Under the pieces are notes generated by a model. That model was not told the origin of the DNA and did not search any database. It saw only the letters and a program-made list of their open reading frames with translations. Source: Bacteroidota bacterium (GTDB lineage: Bacteria > Bacteroidota > Rhodothermia > Balneolales > HLUCCA01). From it: DNA of 64,000 nucleotides. Shown in pieces: positions 18,721 to 27,291 of this stretch (position 1 is the stretch's first letter; the number at the start of each line of letters is the position of its first letter). The stretch lies in the NCBI GenBank assembly GCA_020832235.1, contig JAFIEZ010000015.1, forward strand, positions 124,001 through 188,000, in the 5' to 3' direction. Both the position numbers and the translations under genes were made by a program.

Positions 18721-19713
18721 TCGTAGGTCTTCCTCGAGTTTTCGCTGCTCTTCTATGCGTTTGTCTTGCTCGAGTTGACGTCGCTCTTCCAGCTTTATAT
18801 CTTCCTCAATTTGCCGTTGTTCCTCCCTTTCCAGGCGACGAAAATATCGCCGAAAGAAAAAGTTCTCTTTGAGCGCCTGCATGTTTTCATCCAGACCATG
18901 TGTGGCCTGCTCTACATTAATGAGGGTCTGACGAAACGTTGCGGCCATGGTGGTATCGTGGATGATGGCGCCGAGCGAGCCCTGTCCGCTGTTAATTTTG
19001 GTCATGATTTCCCCGAGCTCCTGCGAGGCAATCTCCGTTTTTGCGGCCGTTTCCTGCAATTTCTCCATGAATTCGAACACATTTCGCTGGGTGATTTCAA
19101 TGGTTTCATCGAAGCCTTCCGAACTCCTTCTGAAATTCGCGATGGTCTGGGTGATGTTCTCAGCTATGGTGGTATCCTGCAAAATTCGACCAATATTCCC
19201 CTCCCCGTTGTTGGCGTTGAGCATGATTTGCGCCAGCTCAAACGTGATAACTTCGGCATTTACGGCAGAAGTGTACAGACTGGCGATGATGAGTTCAGGC
19301 TCGATGGGTTCTTTGGATGGGATATGTTGCCCGTCGCGAACGGTTGGCGCCGCGTTGCTTCCCTGGGTAATGATCAGCACCCGATCACCAATTATGCCTT
19401 CTGAACCAATCCCGGCTTCGCTGTCGGCTTTGATGAATTCCTGCACATTCCTGCGAATGAGCATTACCACCTGCACGGTCGAGTCGTTGATGATGGTGAT
19501 GTTTTCAACAATCCCAACGTTGATGCCCGAATAGCGGACGTTGTTGCCAACCAGCAGTCCGCTCACATTGTTGAAGTTGGTCGTGACTTTGAACACCGGA
19601 TTAAACAGGTTCTGCTGCTTGCCGATGAAGAATATGGCGATGACAAATATGGCCAAACCAATGGCTATAAACATGCCTAATCGTGCTTTTACAGCGGGGG
19701 TATGATCATTCAT
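18640..19713 (-). CDS. mlaD: MCE/MlaD family lipid-transport protein with charged repeat tail
   Basis: A 357-residue protein with one N-terminal transmembrane helix (LGMFIAIGLAIFVIAIFFIG). An MCE domain follows (VTTNFNNVSGLLVGNNVRYS, then GSEGIIGDRVLIITQG). A helical region of MlaD/Mce type follows. The C-terminal ~70 residues are 12-residue units rich in Glu, Arg and Gln, predicted coiled coil. MCE proteins form a periplasmic ring that carries phospholipids between membranes. Its ATG overlaps the stop of the ATPase gene by one base, so mlaE-F-D-like genes form an operon. The tail may be frameshift-truncated. Confidence 0.88.
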   Translation of the reverse strand: MNDHTPAVKARLGMFIAIGLAIFVIAIFFIGKQQNLFNPVFKVTTNFNNVSGLLVGNNVRYSGINVGIVENITIINDSTVQVVMLIRRNVQEFIKADSEAGIGSEGIIGDRVLIITQGSNAAPTVRDGQHIPSKEPIEPELIIASLYTSAVNAEVITFELAQIMLNANNGEGNIGRILQDTTIAENITQTIANFRRSSEGFDETIEITQRNVFEFMEKLQETAAKTEIASQELGEIMTKINSGQGSLGAIIHDTTMAATFRQTLINVEQATHGLDENMQALKENFFFRRYFRRLEREEQRQIEEDIKLEERRQLEQDKRIEEQRKLEEDLRLEQQRQLDEEARHEEQRKLEEDAQLE

Positions 19714-20474
19714 TATCGTTGGTGTTTAATCTTGGGTTTAAAAAAGGATTGCATCAGCTCGTCGGAGGAAGTTTCAAAGTCCTCGAGGGACCCTTCCATA
19801 TAAACTTTCCCGTCTTTCAGCATAATCATTCGGTCGGCGGTGGCCCGGGCGCACTCGATGTCGTGGGTGATGATGATGGAGGAGGTGTTGTATTTTTCCT
19901 GAATTTGATTGATCAGCGCGCTGATTTCATCGGAGGTTACCGGATCAAGTCCCGTGGTGGGTTCGTCATAGAGCATAATTTGAGGATCAACCACGATGGT
20001 TCGCGCCAGACTAGCCCGCTTGCGCATGCCTCCCGATAGCTGAGAGGGCATTTTGTCGAGGGTGTCGGATAGTCCCACATTTTCGAGGGCCTCGTTGATC
20101 TTCTCATCAATCTGCTTGCTGCTAAGGTTTCGTTTAATGCGCTTGAGCGGAAATGCGAGGTTCTCTTTGATGGTCATGGAGTCGTACAGCGCCCCGCTCT
20201 GAAACAAAAACCCGATTTTCATTCGCATCGCGGCGAGGTCTGAGGCATTAAGCTCACCAATACGTTCGCCCATCACATCGATGGTGCCGGAGTCAGAACG
20301 GAGCAAGCGCACGATGCACTTAATCAGCACAGATTTTCCCGAGCCGGACTTGCCCAGTACAACCAGGTTTTCCTTCGTGTTCAGATTTAGGGTAAGGCCT
20401 TTCAGTACCGGCAGTTTGCCGAAACCTATCTTAAGATCACGGACCACAATAACAGGTTGGGAGGATGGTTCCAT
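19713..20474 (-). CDS. mlaF: MlaF-like ABC transporter ATP-binding protein
   Basis: A 253-residue ABC ATPase energising phospholipid transport at the inner membrane. Walker A is VLGKSGSGKSVLIK, the signature is LSGGMRKRASLARTI, Walker B is IMLYDEPTTGLDP, and the H-loop is IIITHDIECA. These are the sequence variants usual for MlaF/Ttg2A. It lies directly between the permease and MCE genes: its start at 20474 is adjacent to the permease stop at 20475, and its stop overlaps the mlaD start. Confidence 0.93.
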   Translation of the reverse strand: MEPSSQPVIVVRDLKIGFGKLPVLKGLTLNLNTKENLVVLGKSGSGKSVLIKCIVRLLRSDSGTIDVMGERIGELNASDLAAMRMKIGFLFQSGALYDSMTIKENLAFPLKRIKRNLSSKQIDEKINEALENVGLSDTLDKMPSQLSGGMRKRASLARTIVVDPQIMLYDEPTTGLDPVTSDEISALINQIQEKYNTSSIIITHDIECARATADRMIMLKDGKVYMEGSLEDFETSSDELMQSFFKPKIKHQR

Positions 20475-21329
20475 TTACAGCATATCCGTTATTTGTGCCG
20501 CAACCAGGTCAATCAGAATCACGAACATCGAGGCCATGACTACCGACTCGTTCGCGGCAATACCCACGCTTCGTGTGCCACGTCCGGCCGTGAAACCTTT
20601 AAAACATCCCACAAATCCGATGGCCGCGCCAAAGAAAAAGGTTTTGATGATGGCGGGAAAAAGGTCGCTGAATCCCAGGGAGCTGAAGGCTTGGGTGGTA
20701 AACAGAACAAAGTTTACATCCCCCTTGATGTTCGCACCCAACCAGCTGCCCATGATGCCGAAAGCATCGGCGTAGAGTACCAGAATGGGAATCATAAAGG
20801 TAGCGGCCAGCACTCTGGGCACTACTAAAAAACGGATAGGATTGGTGGAGGAGACCTCCATAGCATCAATTTGTTCGGTCACTTTCATAGATCCGAGCTC
20901 TGCTCCCATTCCCGAGCCAATTTTTCCGGCGCAGATGAGGGCCGTAACAACCGGACCCATTTCCTTCACGATAGACAGCGTGACCATGTTCGGCAGCATC
21001 GACAAGGCCCCGAATTCTGCCAGAATCGGGCGCGACTGAATGGTGAGTACCAGTCCGATTACGAGTCCGGTAATGGTGATCAGCGGCAGGGTTTTATTCC
21101 CCACCAGGTAACACTGCCTGAGAAACTCTCTAAATTCGAAATCGCGAGAGAACGTTGCTTTAAAGGTAAGCCAGAAAAATAGGGTAAACGCGCCGACCTC
21201 CAGGAAAAATTGGTTCACCTTTTCCGTTTTCCGAATGGCATTTTCGCTGAGCTTTATCGCCTGTTGCTTGACGTTGGGCAGCCTGGGAATGCGTTTTAAT
21301 ACTGGACCAATAACTTTCATGTGTTTCAT
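20475..21329 (-). CDS. mlaE: MlaE-like ABC transporter permease
   Basis: A 284-residue membrane protein of the MlaE/YrbE family. Hydrophobic segments and the family motif TEQIDAMEVSSTNPIRFLVV with VPRVLAATFMIPILV are clear, as is GCFKGFTAGRGTRSVGIAAN near the C terminus. It forms the membrane channel of the Mla-type lipid transporter. It is first in a three-gene operon with the ATPase and the MCE protein. The N-terminal 40 residues form an amphipathic lead before the first membrane segment. Confidence 0.92.
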   Translation of the reverse strand: MKHMKVIGPVLKRIPRLPNVKQQAIKLSENAIRKTEKVNQFFLEVGAFTLFFWLTFKATFSRDFEFREFLRQCYLVGNKTLPLITITGLVIGLVLTIQSRPILAEFGALSMLPNMVTLSIVKEMGPVVTALICAGKIGSGMGAELGSMKVTEQIDAMEVSSTNPIRFLVVPRVLAATFMIPILVLYADAFGIMGSWLGANIKGDVNFVLFTTQAFSSLGFSDLFPAIIKTFFFGAAIGFVGCFKGFTAGRGTRSVGIAANESVVMASMFVILIDLVAAQITDML

Positions 21330-21590
21330 TATTTCGTGCGACGAAATCGACGTTCAACAACCTGAAGCATCAGTCAGATGGTGTGAGAAGATTAGCCAAC
21401 CGTTCATGTAGTGGGGTTAGCTATGCTAACATAGATTAATTCCTGATATAAACCGTTACATCATTCCGTGTTTCACTTGCATATATCTCATGAGTGTAAC
21501 AGTTACCATTGTAATTAAACGTAGCTTACCCTACTTGGGAGTAGTGAGCAAAAGATGAATTCAGCCTCCCAAGCAACACAAAACATCATT

Positions 21591-21833
21591 ATGAGATTAT
21601 ACCTCTTTACGATCATTGCGCTTCTGTTTCTATCGATTGGTACTGTACATGCCCAACACGCAAACATAGGCACCAAAATAGGACTCAACTCCTTCACCAT
21701 TAATTCCGGCAGCAATTTTGGTATCGATTTACGCTACAACCTTGGGTTGAGTGATATCACGAAAAGTTCGGGTTCAGATGCTACCAACAGAGGCCTTCAG
21801 ATTGGCGTTTTCTACCTGTTCAATCATCATTGA
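21591..21833 (+). CDS. very short outer-membrane beta-barrel-like protein (PorT-type, internally deleted?)
   Basis: From ATG 21591 this is an 80-residue secreted protein. A signal peptide (ending VHAQ) is followed by NIGTKIGLNSFTINSGSNFG, which resembles the first strand of PorT/OMP_b-brl barrels, then by IDLRYNLGLSDITKSS and RGLQIGVFYLFNHH, which resemble the last two strands. Family members are usually about 180-230 residues. The middle strands are absent, so this looks like an in-frame internal deletion. It overlaps the OmpA ORF region by few bases and may share its transcript. Upstream, 21330-21590 shows no gene. Confidence 0.5.
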   Translation: MRLYLFTIIALLFLSIGTVHAQHANIGTKIGLNSFTINSGSNFGIDLRYNLGLSDITKSSGSDATNRGLQIGVFYLFNHH

Positions 21834-21847
21834 TACTTTACGCCACT

Positions 21848-22525
21848 ATGAAATATATGTTACGATTTAAATCCTATCTCCTTATTTCCATTCTCGCTAT
21901 AACCTTAACCATCCCCGGATGCGCATCGTGGAGCAGTGCTACCAAAGGAGCCATCATTGGAACTGCCGGCGGAGCAGCCGTTGGATCCGTTATCGGCAGA
22001 ACACTTGGCAATACCGCGGCCGGAGCCATTGGCGGAGCGGTTGTTGGCGGAACGGTAGGTGCCATTATTGGCAGAAATATGGACCAAAAAGCGGCCGAAC
22101 TGGATAAAGAACTGGATGGCGTTATCATTCAACGTATTGAAGAAGGCATTGCTGTCAGCTTCGATAGTGGTATTCTGTTCGGTTTTGATTCCGCTACCTT
22201 GCAAACGGAAGGTCAGGAGAATCTTCGGAAACTGGCGCGAATTCTAAGCCGTGATACCGACACCATCCTCATGATTGTTGGTCACACTGACTCCAGAGGT
22301 AACGAAAGTTACAACCTCGGACTGAGCGAGCGACGGGCGCAGTCGGCCAGAACCTATATGGTTTCACAAGGCTTGCCTGCATCCCGAATCCAGATTGTTG
22401 GACGAGGAGAACTTGAGCCTATTGCTGACAACGAAACCGAAGCCGGTCGACAGAAAAACCGACGCATCGAGGTCGCTATTATTGCAAGTCCTGAGTACGT
22501 TGAACGCCTGAAAGCACGTAATTAA
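21848..22525 (+). CDS. OmpA-family lipoprotein with glycine zipper
   Basis: A 225-residue lipoprotein. The signal ends at TIPGCAS. A Gly-zipper segment follows (GAIIGTAGGAAVGSVIGRTL, then GAIGGAVVGGTVGAIIGRNM). The C-terminal OmpA domain has FGFDSATLQTEGQENLRKLA, the peptidoglycan-binding core VGHTDSRGNESYNLGLSERR and the ending NRRIEVAI. It resembles YiaD-type proteins that tie the outer membrane to peptidoglycan. ATG 21848 was preferred over 21830 because it gives a normal basic n-region. It ends next to a G/C hairpin. Confidence 0.92.
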   Translation: MKYMLRFKSYLLISILAITLTIPGCASWSSATKGAIIGTAGGAAVGSVIGRTLGNTAAGAIGGAVVGGTVGAIIGRNMDQKAAELDKELDGVIIQRIEEGIAVSFDSGILFGFDSATLQTEGQENLRKLARILSRDTDTILMIVGHTDSRGNESYNLGLSERRAQSARTYMVSQGLPASRIQIVGRGELEPIADNETEAGRQKNRRIEVAIIASPEYVERLKARN

Positions 22526-22527
22526 TT

Positions 22528-22694
22528 GCGTTGCTTAGCGGTTGCGGGGGGGTAATCCCCCGTTACCTTGTTCAGCGGTTACGATAGGTTAATCGGGCCG
22601 TTGTTTTGTTCAGCGGCCGCGAAAATCGAAGATTCATCGCGATGCCGCTTTGCCTAGCGTCCACGGAACTGAAATCGAAGATTCATCCCGCCGC
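22528..22694. repeat. tandem copies of the GH3 gene 3' end and a 37/38-bp unit
   Basis: AAATCGAAGATTCATC at 22672-22687 encodes the last residues of the GH3 enzyme (MNLRF). It recurs at 22623-22638, 49 bp further on and past the stop codon, where it would read GIAMNLRFSRPL. Beyond it, units beginning on the minus strand CGnnnCCGCT(G/A)A repeat with a 37-38 bp period (22584-22621, 22547-22583, and partial 22528-22546). Confidence 0.7.
22545..22562. terminator. G/C hairpin between convergent OmpA and GH3 genes
   Basis: CGGGGG (22545-22550) and CCCCCG (22557-22562) form a 6-bp G/C stem with a GGTAAT loop, 20 bp after the OmpA stop. There is no long T tail on either strand, so termination is plausible but unproven. 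It overlaps one unit of the repeat array. Confidence 0.4.
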
Positions 22695-25050
22695 TGCGCA
22701 CCAGAACATCACCCGCTTCGTACACCCGTTGCCCTCGGGCATCGGGGTACCAGAGCGACTCCTCCGGGAGGATATCGAAGTGCACCGTTCTTGACTCACC
22801 GGGCTCAAGATGCACCTTCTCGAAGTGTTTCAGGGCCTTAATCGGACGCGAAATCGTGCCCATCACATCGGTCAGGTACCAGAGCACCGACTCTTTTCCA
22901 GCCACATCCCCGCTGTTCGTTACCGTAACCGAAGCGCGTATCTGCTCACTCATACCGATTTCCGTGGCACTCAGCTGCAGGTCGCTGTAAGTGAACGTGG
23001 TATAACTGAGTCCGTCGCCGAACATGTACAACATGGTATGGGGATTCGGCTCTTCGATGTGATTCTGATTGTCGGGATGGAAGAAAAACATTTCACTCGG
23101 TTTATAGTTGTAATTCAACCGGTGTCCCGCATAGGCCGGATAAGAAAACGGAAGTTTTCCACTGGGATTCACCCTTCCGCTGAGCACATTGGCTATGGCT
23201 TCGGCCCCCTCGAAACCCGGCAAACCGGCGTGAATCAGCGCATCCATTTTAGGATGGATGTCGGTAATGAGTCGAGGTCGACCTTGAATCAGCACCACAA
23301 CCAGCGGAGCATTGAACTCCGACAGCCGCCGGATATCGTCTTTTTGCTGCTGAGGGAGATTCGAGTCGGTGATGTTGCCCAAAAACTCGGAATACGGCTC
23401 CTCTCCGCCCGCATAAACGATGACATCCGCCGCACGCAGCACCGAAGCTGATCCCGCACCCAGACTGCTCAGCATATCGATTCGGGCATTCGGAAACTCC
23501 CGCTGCAATGCGGTATACACGGTATGCATATCGTCAGGATAACGCTCCTCGTCACCACCCTGCCACGCGAGTGTCCACCCTCCGGCCAGGTTCCGCTTAC
23601 TGTTCGCCGACGGACCGGCAAGTACGATGCGCGATGGATTCCTCAGCGGAAGCACATCTCCCTCGTTTTTCAGCAACACCATCGACTCGCGGGCGGCTTC
23701 CAGGGCCTTAAGCCGGCTTTCTTCGCTGCCAATTCGGTCGAGACGATCGTTGCGCGGAAACGGGTTCTCAAAAAGGCCGATTTCGAATTTCAGCCGCAGA
23801 ATCCGTCGCACCGAGGCATCAATGCGCGCTTCGGAAATACGTCCGGCTTCATAGAGCTCCATCAGCGAGGAATAGAAACCGAGGTGAAGCGGGGTCATAC
23901 TCATGTCAACACCGGCCATGACCGCCATGTACGTGGCTTCGGTGAAATTCGGAGCCGTCTTGTGGAAGCCAACCAGCTTACCCACTTCATCCCAGTCGGT
24001 GAGAATGACACCTTCGAAGCCGAGCTGGTTTCGAAGCAGCTCCGTTAACATCATGTGATTGGCATGCGATGGGGTGCCGTTGAACTCCGAGCTGCTGATC
24101 ATGATGGTTTTAAGTCCGGCATCAAAGGCCGCCTGAAACGGAGGTAAGTGCAGCTCATAGAGCTCCTGCATGCCCATTTGCACCGGGGTTTTGTCCCACC
24201 CGGTCACGGTATTGCTGTATCCGATGAAATGCTTGGCGTTGGAGGCCAGCGTGTAGGGATAAATCTCGTCGTTGTTTTTGAATCCGTACAGGTAGGCGCT
24301 GCCCATACGTGCGGCCAGGTGGGGATCTTCGCCGTAGGTTTCGTAGAGTCGCGGCCAGATGGGATTCACGCCCAGGTCGAGGGTCGGCGCGAAGTTCCAG
24401 TGGTGACCCACATCCGCCATTTCCAGGGCTGTAACCCAGCCGGTATGGTAGCTGTGCAGGGTGTCGAAGGTCGCGGCGATGTTGATGGCATGGGGGAAAA
24501 TGGTGGTTTCCGACATGTAACTGGCGCCGTGCACATGATCGATGCCGTAAATGATGGGGATGCCAAGTCGACTCTCCTCCATCGCGGTGCGCGTGAGTAC
24601 GTCCATAAATTCGAACCATTGCTGCGGCGGAACGGCCTCCCCGTTGATGAATGACCCCACATGGTAGTTGCGGATAAGATCGCGGACCTTGTTTTCATCG
24701 ATCGTTACGATAGGCTGGTCTGTGGCGTTAATCAGTGAAAAATCGAGCTGATTCATCTGACCGATTTTCTCTTCGATGGTCATGCGCGAGAGGAGGTCTT
24801 CAACGCGCTCATCGATGGGTACAGACGGGTCCAGATAACGGAGCTGATCTTCGCTGTCGGAGCAGGCCGTTGTTAAAAAAACCATGCCCAAAACAAGGAG
24901 TAGTAGTGTTCGGAGGCGTGTATATGCCTTGCGAGGTGGTGTTTTGTCCACGATGGGGTGCGAATACACCGCGATGGACGTGAGGTTCGAGGTTGCCCGG
25001 TTATAGTTCATACCCGTTATTGCGTTTAGATTTACACAGTTACACATCAT
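22654..25050 (-). CDS. GH3 beta-glucosidase-like lipoprotein
   Basis: A 798-residue (maximum) BglX-like glycoside hydrolase. The barrel has NAKHFIGYSNTVTGWDKTPV and the nucleophile segment GVILTDWDEVGKLVG (Asp ~351). The alpha/beta sandwich and the C-terminal FnIII-like domain (VTVTNSGDVAGKESVLWYLT) follow. A lipobox LTTACSD lies after a hydrophobic stretch. The ATG at 25050 overlaps the TGA of the upstream sugar-porter fragment, but gives a long leader. GTG at 24951 would give an ideal lipoprotein signal peptide. It likely releases glucose from beta-glucans or cellodextrins in the periplasm. The 3' end is tandemly duplicated. Confidence 0.92.
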   Translation of the reverse strand: MMCNCVNLNAITGMNYNRATSNLTSIAVYSHPIVDKTPPRKAYTRLRTLLLLVLGMVFLTTACSDSEDQLRYLDPSVPIDERVEDLLSRMTIEEKIGQMNQLDFSLINATDQPIVTIDENKVRDLIRNYHVGSFINGEAVPPQQWFEFMDVLTRTAMEESRLGIPIIYGIDHVHGASYMSETTIFPHAINIAATFDTLHSYHTGWVTALEMADVGHHWNFAPTLDLGVNPIWPRLYETYGEDPHLAARMGSAYLYGFKNNDEIYPYTLASNAKHFIGYSNTVTGWDKTPVQMGMQELYELHLPPFQAAFDAGLKTIMISSSEFNGTPSHANHMMLTELLRNQLGFEGVILTDWDEVGKLVGFHKTAPNFTEATYMAVMAGVDMSMTPLHLGFYSSLMELYEAGRISEARIDASVRRILRLKFEIGLFENPFPRNDRLDRIGSEESRLKALEAARESMVLLKNEGDVLPLRNPSRIVLAGPSANSKRNLAGGWTLAWQGGDEERYPDDMHTVYTALQREFPNARIDMLSSLGAGSASVLRAADVIVYAGGEEPYSEFLGNITDSNLPQQQKDDIRRLSEFNAPLVVVLIQGRPRLITDIHPKMDALIHAGLPGFEGAEAIANVLSGRVNPSGKLPFSYPAYAGHRLNYNYKPSEMFFFHPDNQNHIEEPNPHTMLYMFGDGLSYTTFTYSDLQLSATEIGMSEQIRASVTVTNSGDVAGKESVLWYLTDVMGTISRPIKALKHFEKVHLEPGESRTVHFDILPEESLWYPDARGQRVYEAGDVLVRSGGMNLRFQFRGR

Positions 25051-25484
25051 TTCTTCCTTACAAGTTGAGATTCCAGTTCTTCGAGGGACTTATTCTTGGT
25101 TTCGGGCACAACCCTCCACACGAAGAGCAGTCCGGCCGCGGCAAAAAGTCCGTAAATGAGAAAGGTGAGGCTGGTGCCGATCGTGGCCAGCTCCCATGGA
25201 AACACAAGCTGCACCATAAAACTGACCAGGGAGTTGATAAATCCCGCGAAGGATATGGCCAGTCCGCGCACGCGTAGGGGGAACAGTTCGGAGAACATCA
25301 CCCACATCACCGGACCAATGGATATGGCAAAGGATGCCACAAAACCCAGAATCGCGAATAGAATCAGCCTCGGATTGATGTCGATGGCGGCGATTCTGAT
25401 AGCATATACCGTGGAGGATTTCATGGCAAAGTTTTTTGTTAGGCACGGCGTACGCGTTTGGATTTGTACTCGCACAGAGCACAA
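25047..25484 (-). pseudogene. C-terminal fragment of a sugar porter (MFS)
   Basis: Only the last ~105 residues match the sugar porter family: FAISIGPVMWVMFSELFPLR, RVRGLAISFAGFINSLVSFM and the closing motif VPETKNKSLEELESQL. These correspond to TM10-TM12 and the C-terminal PETK motif. Full-length members have about 450-550 residues; here the N-terminal two thirds are missing. The first ~40 residues of the ORF look unrelated. It overlaps the GH3 gene by 4 bp (ATGA), suggesting that a complete transporter once sat in an operon with that beta-glucosidase. Confidence 0.75.
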
Positions 25485-25633
25485 ATCGTGTAAGCGTGAT
25501 TATCCCGGCACCGGTTGTATTAACTTCGCTTTCGAAAACTTTGCCACATACCTGCGTGGACCGGTTTACAGTTCCCGCAGAATGAAATTCAAAAGCGTAA
25601 ACGAAATGTAACGACTGCGACGTAGAAAAGAAA

Positions 25634-25658
25634 AATCCTGAAATTAATTTTCAGGATT
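25634..25658 (-). terminator. AT-rich hairpin
   Basis: AATCCTGAAA (25634-25643) and TTTCAGGATT (25649-25658) make a perfect 10-bp stem with a 5-nt loop. On the minus strand it is followed by TTTCTTTTCT. It would stop leftward transcription ahead of the sugar-porter remnant. The rest of the 313-bp spacer 25485-25797 shows no gene. Confidence 0.5.
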
Positions 25659-25797
25659 GATGTTCAAAGATATATCGATTATAAATCTATGCTAAATCAC
25701 CTTATTCGGCTACAAGGGCAAGAATTAAATCGGATACTCTGTGAATCACTTTTTGCATTAAATACCAAAATGGCTATGTTTTAAAAAAAGAATAACT

Positions 25798-26034
25798 ATG
25801 TCTACTGCTGAATTAAATAAAAAAAAGCTTGATCTGATTGCCTGGATTAATAGGTTATCGGATGAGAATCTTATTGAGTTTTTAGACGGTTTAAGAAGTT
25901 CCGATACCAATGGAGATTGGTGGGATGAACTTTCCATAAACCAAAAAGAACGCTTAAAAAGTGGTATTGATGATGCGGAAAGAGAGAACGTTATTTCGTC
26001 ATCTGAGTTTTGGAATCAACTGAGAAATGTCTGA
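25798..26034 (+). CDS. antitoxin of a RelE/ParE-type module, toxin deleted
   Basis: A 78-residue protein with features of antitoxins paired to RelE/ParE toxins: a helical start (LNKKKLDLIAWINRLSDENL) and the typical DWWDELSINQKERLKSGIDD followed by an acidic helix and SSEFWNQLRN. A purine-rich AAAAAAAGAATAACT precedes the ATG. The stop TGA overlaps an ATG that opens only a 21-residue stub, so the partner toxin appears lost. Confidence 0.7.
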   Translation: MSTAELNKKKLDLIAWINRLSDENLIEFLDGLRSSDTNGDWWDELSINQKERLKSGIDDAERENVISSSEFWNQLRNV

Positions 26035-26099
26035 TGAAAAATCGAATAGTGGTTGTCTCGATTATGGATAACAGAAGAGATATGGGCGACAGGCTCTAA
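26034..26099 (+). pseudogene. remnant of a RelE/ParE toxin (start codon plus C-terminal end)
   Basis: This 21-codon frame starts at an ATG overlapping the antitoxin stop (TGATG). It encodes MKNRIVVVSIMDNRRDMGDRL. The IVVVSIMDNRRD segment matches the closing strand and the basic (R/K)RD motif that end RelE/ParE toxins. About 70 residues are missing between start and end. I read it as an internally deleted toxin gene; a chance ORF is the alternative. Confidence 0.5.
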
Positions 26100-26123
26100 A
26101 GCTCTTCATGCTTTGATGAGCCC

Positions 26124-26182
26124 GTTTCTACTCATATTCCCCGCTGTCTACTCATATTTCCCGTTTCTACTAATGCTCCCCG
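26124..26182. repeat. three 20-bp tandem copies of the amine oxidase 3' end
   Basis: Units at 26124-26143, 26144-26163 and 26164-26182 share the pattern (G/C)T(T/G)TCTACTCATATTcCCCG. The third contains the last codons and the TAG stop (26170) of the amine oxidase gene; the other two lie beyond the stop. Confidence 0.7.
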
Positions 26183-27246
26183 TTTTTTCCGCGAATCGCG
26201 GCCAACGCTTCATCCGCCGCCCTTCGGGCGCTGTCAACGGCGCCATCCATATAACCGGGATGCATTCGTGCGGTTTCAGAGCCCGATAAAATGAACTTCC
26301 CGCCAAACAGGGGCTGTTGAAAAATCGGGTGACCGTTATGTTGATGCGGTATTACCGGCTGACGATACGCCCGGTACGTGAACGGCTCCTTACTCCAGGC
26401 AACATCATCATACCCACGATATTCATCAACTTTAGGACCGTAAATTCTGCGAAGTTGTTGCAGTACGAGCGTTTTGCGTTCTTCTTGTGAAACCGCGTGA
26501 TATGCGCTGTTCATGAAACCCACTAAAGCATAACCGCCATCACTGGAATGGTCGTACATCTCGGTGACCGGACCCACATTGCTAAAAATCGTCCCGCTGG
26601 ATTCGGGTTGCAGCCAGAAAGGTTCATCGAAACGCACCGCTACTTTGATCGACTCACCCATCCAGGTGTGGGTTTGGGATGCAATGGAAAGGAATTCGTC
26701 AGGCAGGGCGGGACTAAACGCGATGGAATCGACCAGCATTTTTGGCGGAAGGGTGCTGATCACAACGTCGGCATTGAACGTGGCGGAGGTCGTTTCAACC
26801 TGAATTCCGTCGTTGGTCTGCGAAATGGCCTTTACAACCTGGTCCACGTGCAGCTGTTCGGGGCTCAACCGGTTTATAAGTGCTTTGATAACCTGATCGG
26901 TGCCCCCGGAAATGCGGTAACTGGGCTCTGGGTTTGGAGGGAGGTCGACCAGCTGCGGCGGCGACACCGACATCGGCTCATAAAACGCCTTCCGACCCAT
27001 GTGCTGTTCGGTGATATTGATATTCAGCTCGCGAAGCAACTGGATGAGGTTACGATGTTGGTTACCCAGCCAGGTAGCCCCCATTTCGATGGAGGCATTC
27101 GGCGCTGGTCGCAGCGTTCTGATTCGTCCACCCGGTTCACTACGCGCTTCGAGGATGACGGCCTGCACGCCTTTTTGGGCAAGATCAAAGGCGGTAACCA
27201 GACCCGACAAGCCTGCGCCAATAATTAATATGTTGGGTTTTGGCAT
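26170..27246 (-). CDS. flavin-containing amine oxidase (FAD-dependent)
   Basis: A 358-residue flavoprotein of the monoamine oxidase family, which oxidises amines using FAD. The dinucleotide-binding motif ILIIGAGLSGLVTAFDLAQK opens the protein, followed by VILEARSEPGGRIRTLR. MGATWLGNQHRNLIQLLREL is the usual second FAD segment. The C-terminal FAD-contact region is FILSGSETARMHPGYMDGAV. It is shorter than eukaryotic MAO (~450-520) but matches bacterial short forms. The start ATG follows an open spacer; substrate is unknown. Its 3' end is tandemly repeated. Confidence 0.9.
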   Translation of the reverse strand: MPKPNILIIGAGLSGLVTAFDLAQKGVQAVILEARSEPGGRIRTLRPAPNASIEMGATWLGNQHRNLIQLLRELNINITEQHMGRKAFYEPMSVSPPQLVDLPPNPEPSYRISGGTDQVIKALINRLSPEQLHVDQVVKAISQTNDGIQVETTSATFNADVVISTLPPKMLVDSIAFSPALPDEFLSIASQTHTWMGESIKVAVRFDEPFWLQPESSGTIFSNVGPVTEMYDHSSDGGYALVGFMNSAYHAVSQEERKTLVLQQLRRIYGPKVDEYRGYDDVAWSKEPFTYRAYRQPVIPHQHNGHPIFQQPLFGGKFILSGSETARMHPGYMDGAVDSARRAADEALAAIRGKNGEH

Positions 27247-27291
27247 AGAAGCATAAGGTGGAACGGCATCGTATATGGCCTCTTGAACGCG

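Noticed and set aside
26053-26289. 78-codon plus-strand frame after the orphan antitoxin
   Set aside because: Out of frame with the toxin remnant, overlaps the amine oxidase 3' end, and has no toxin features.
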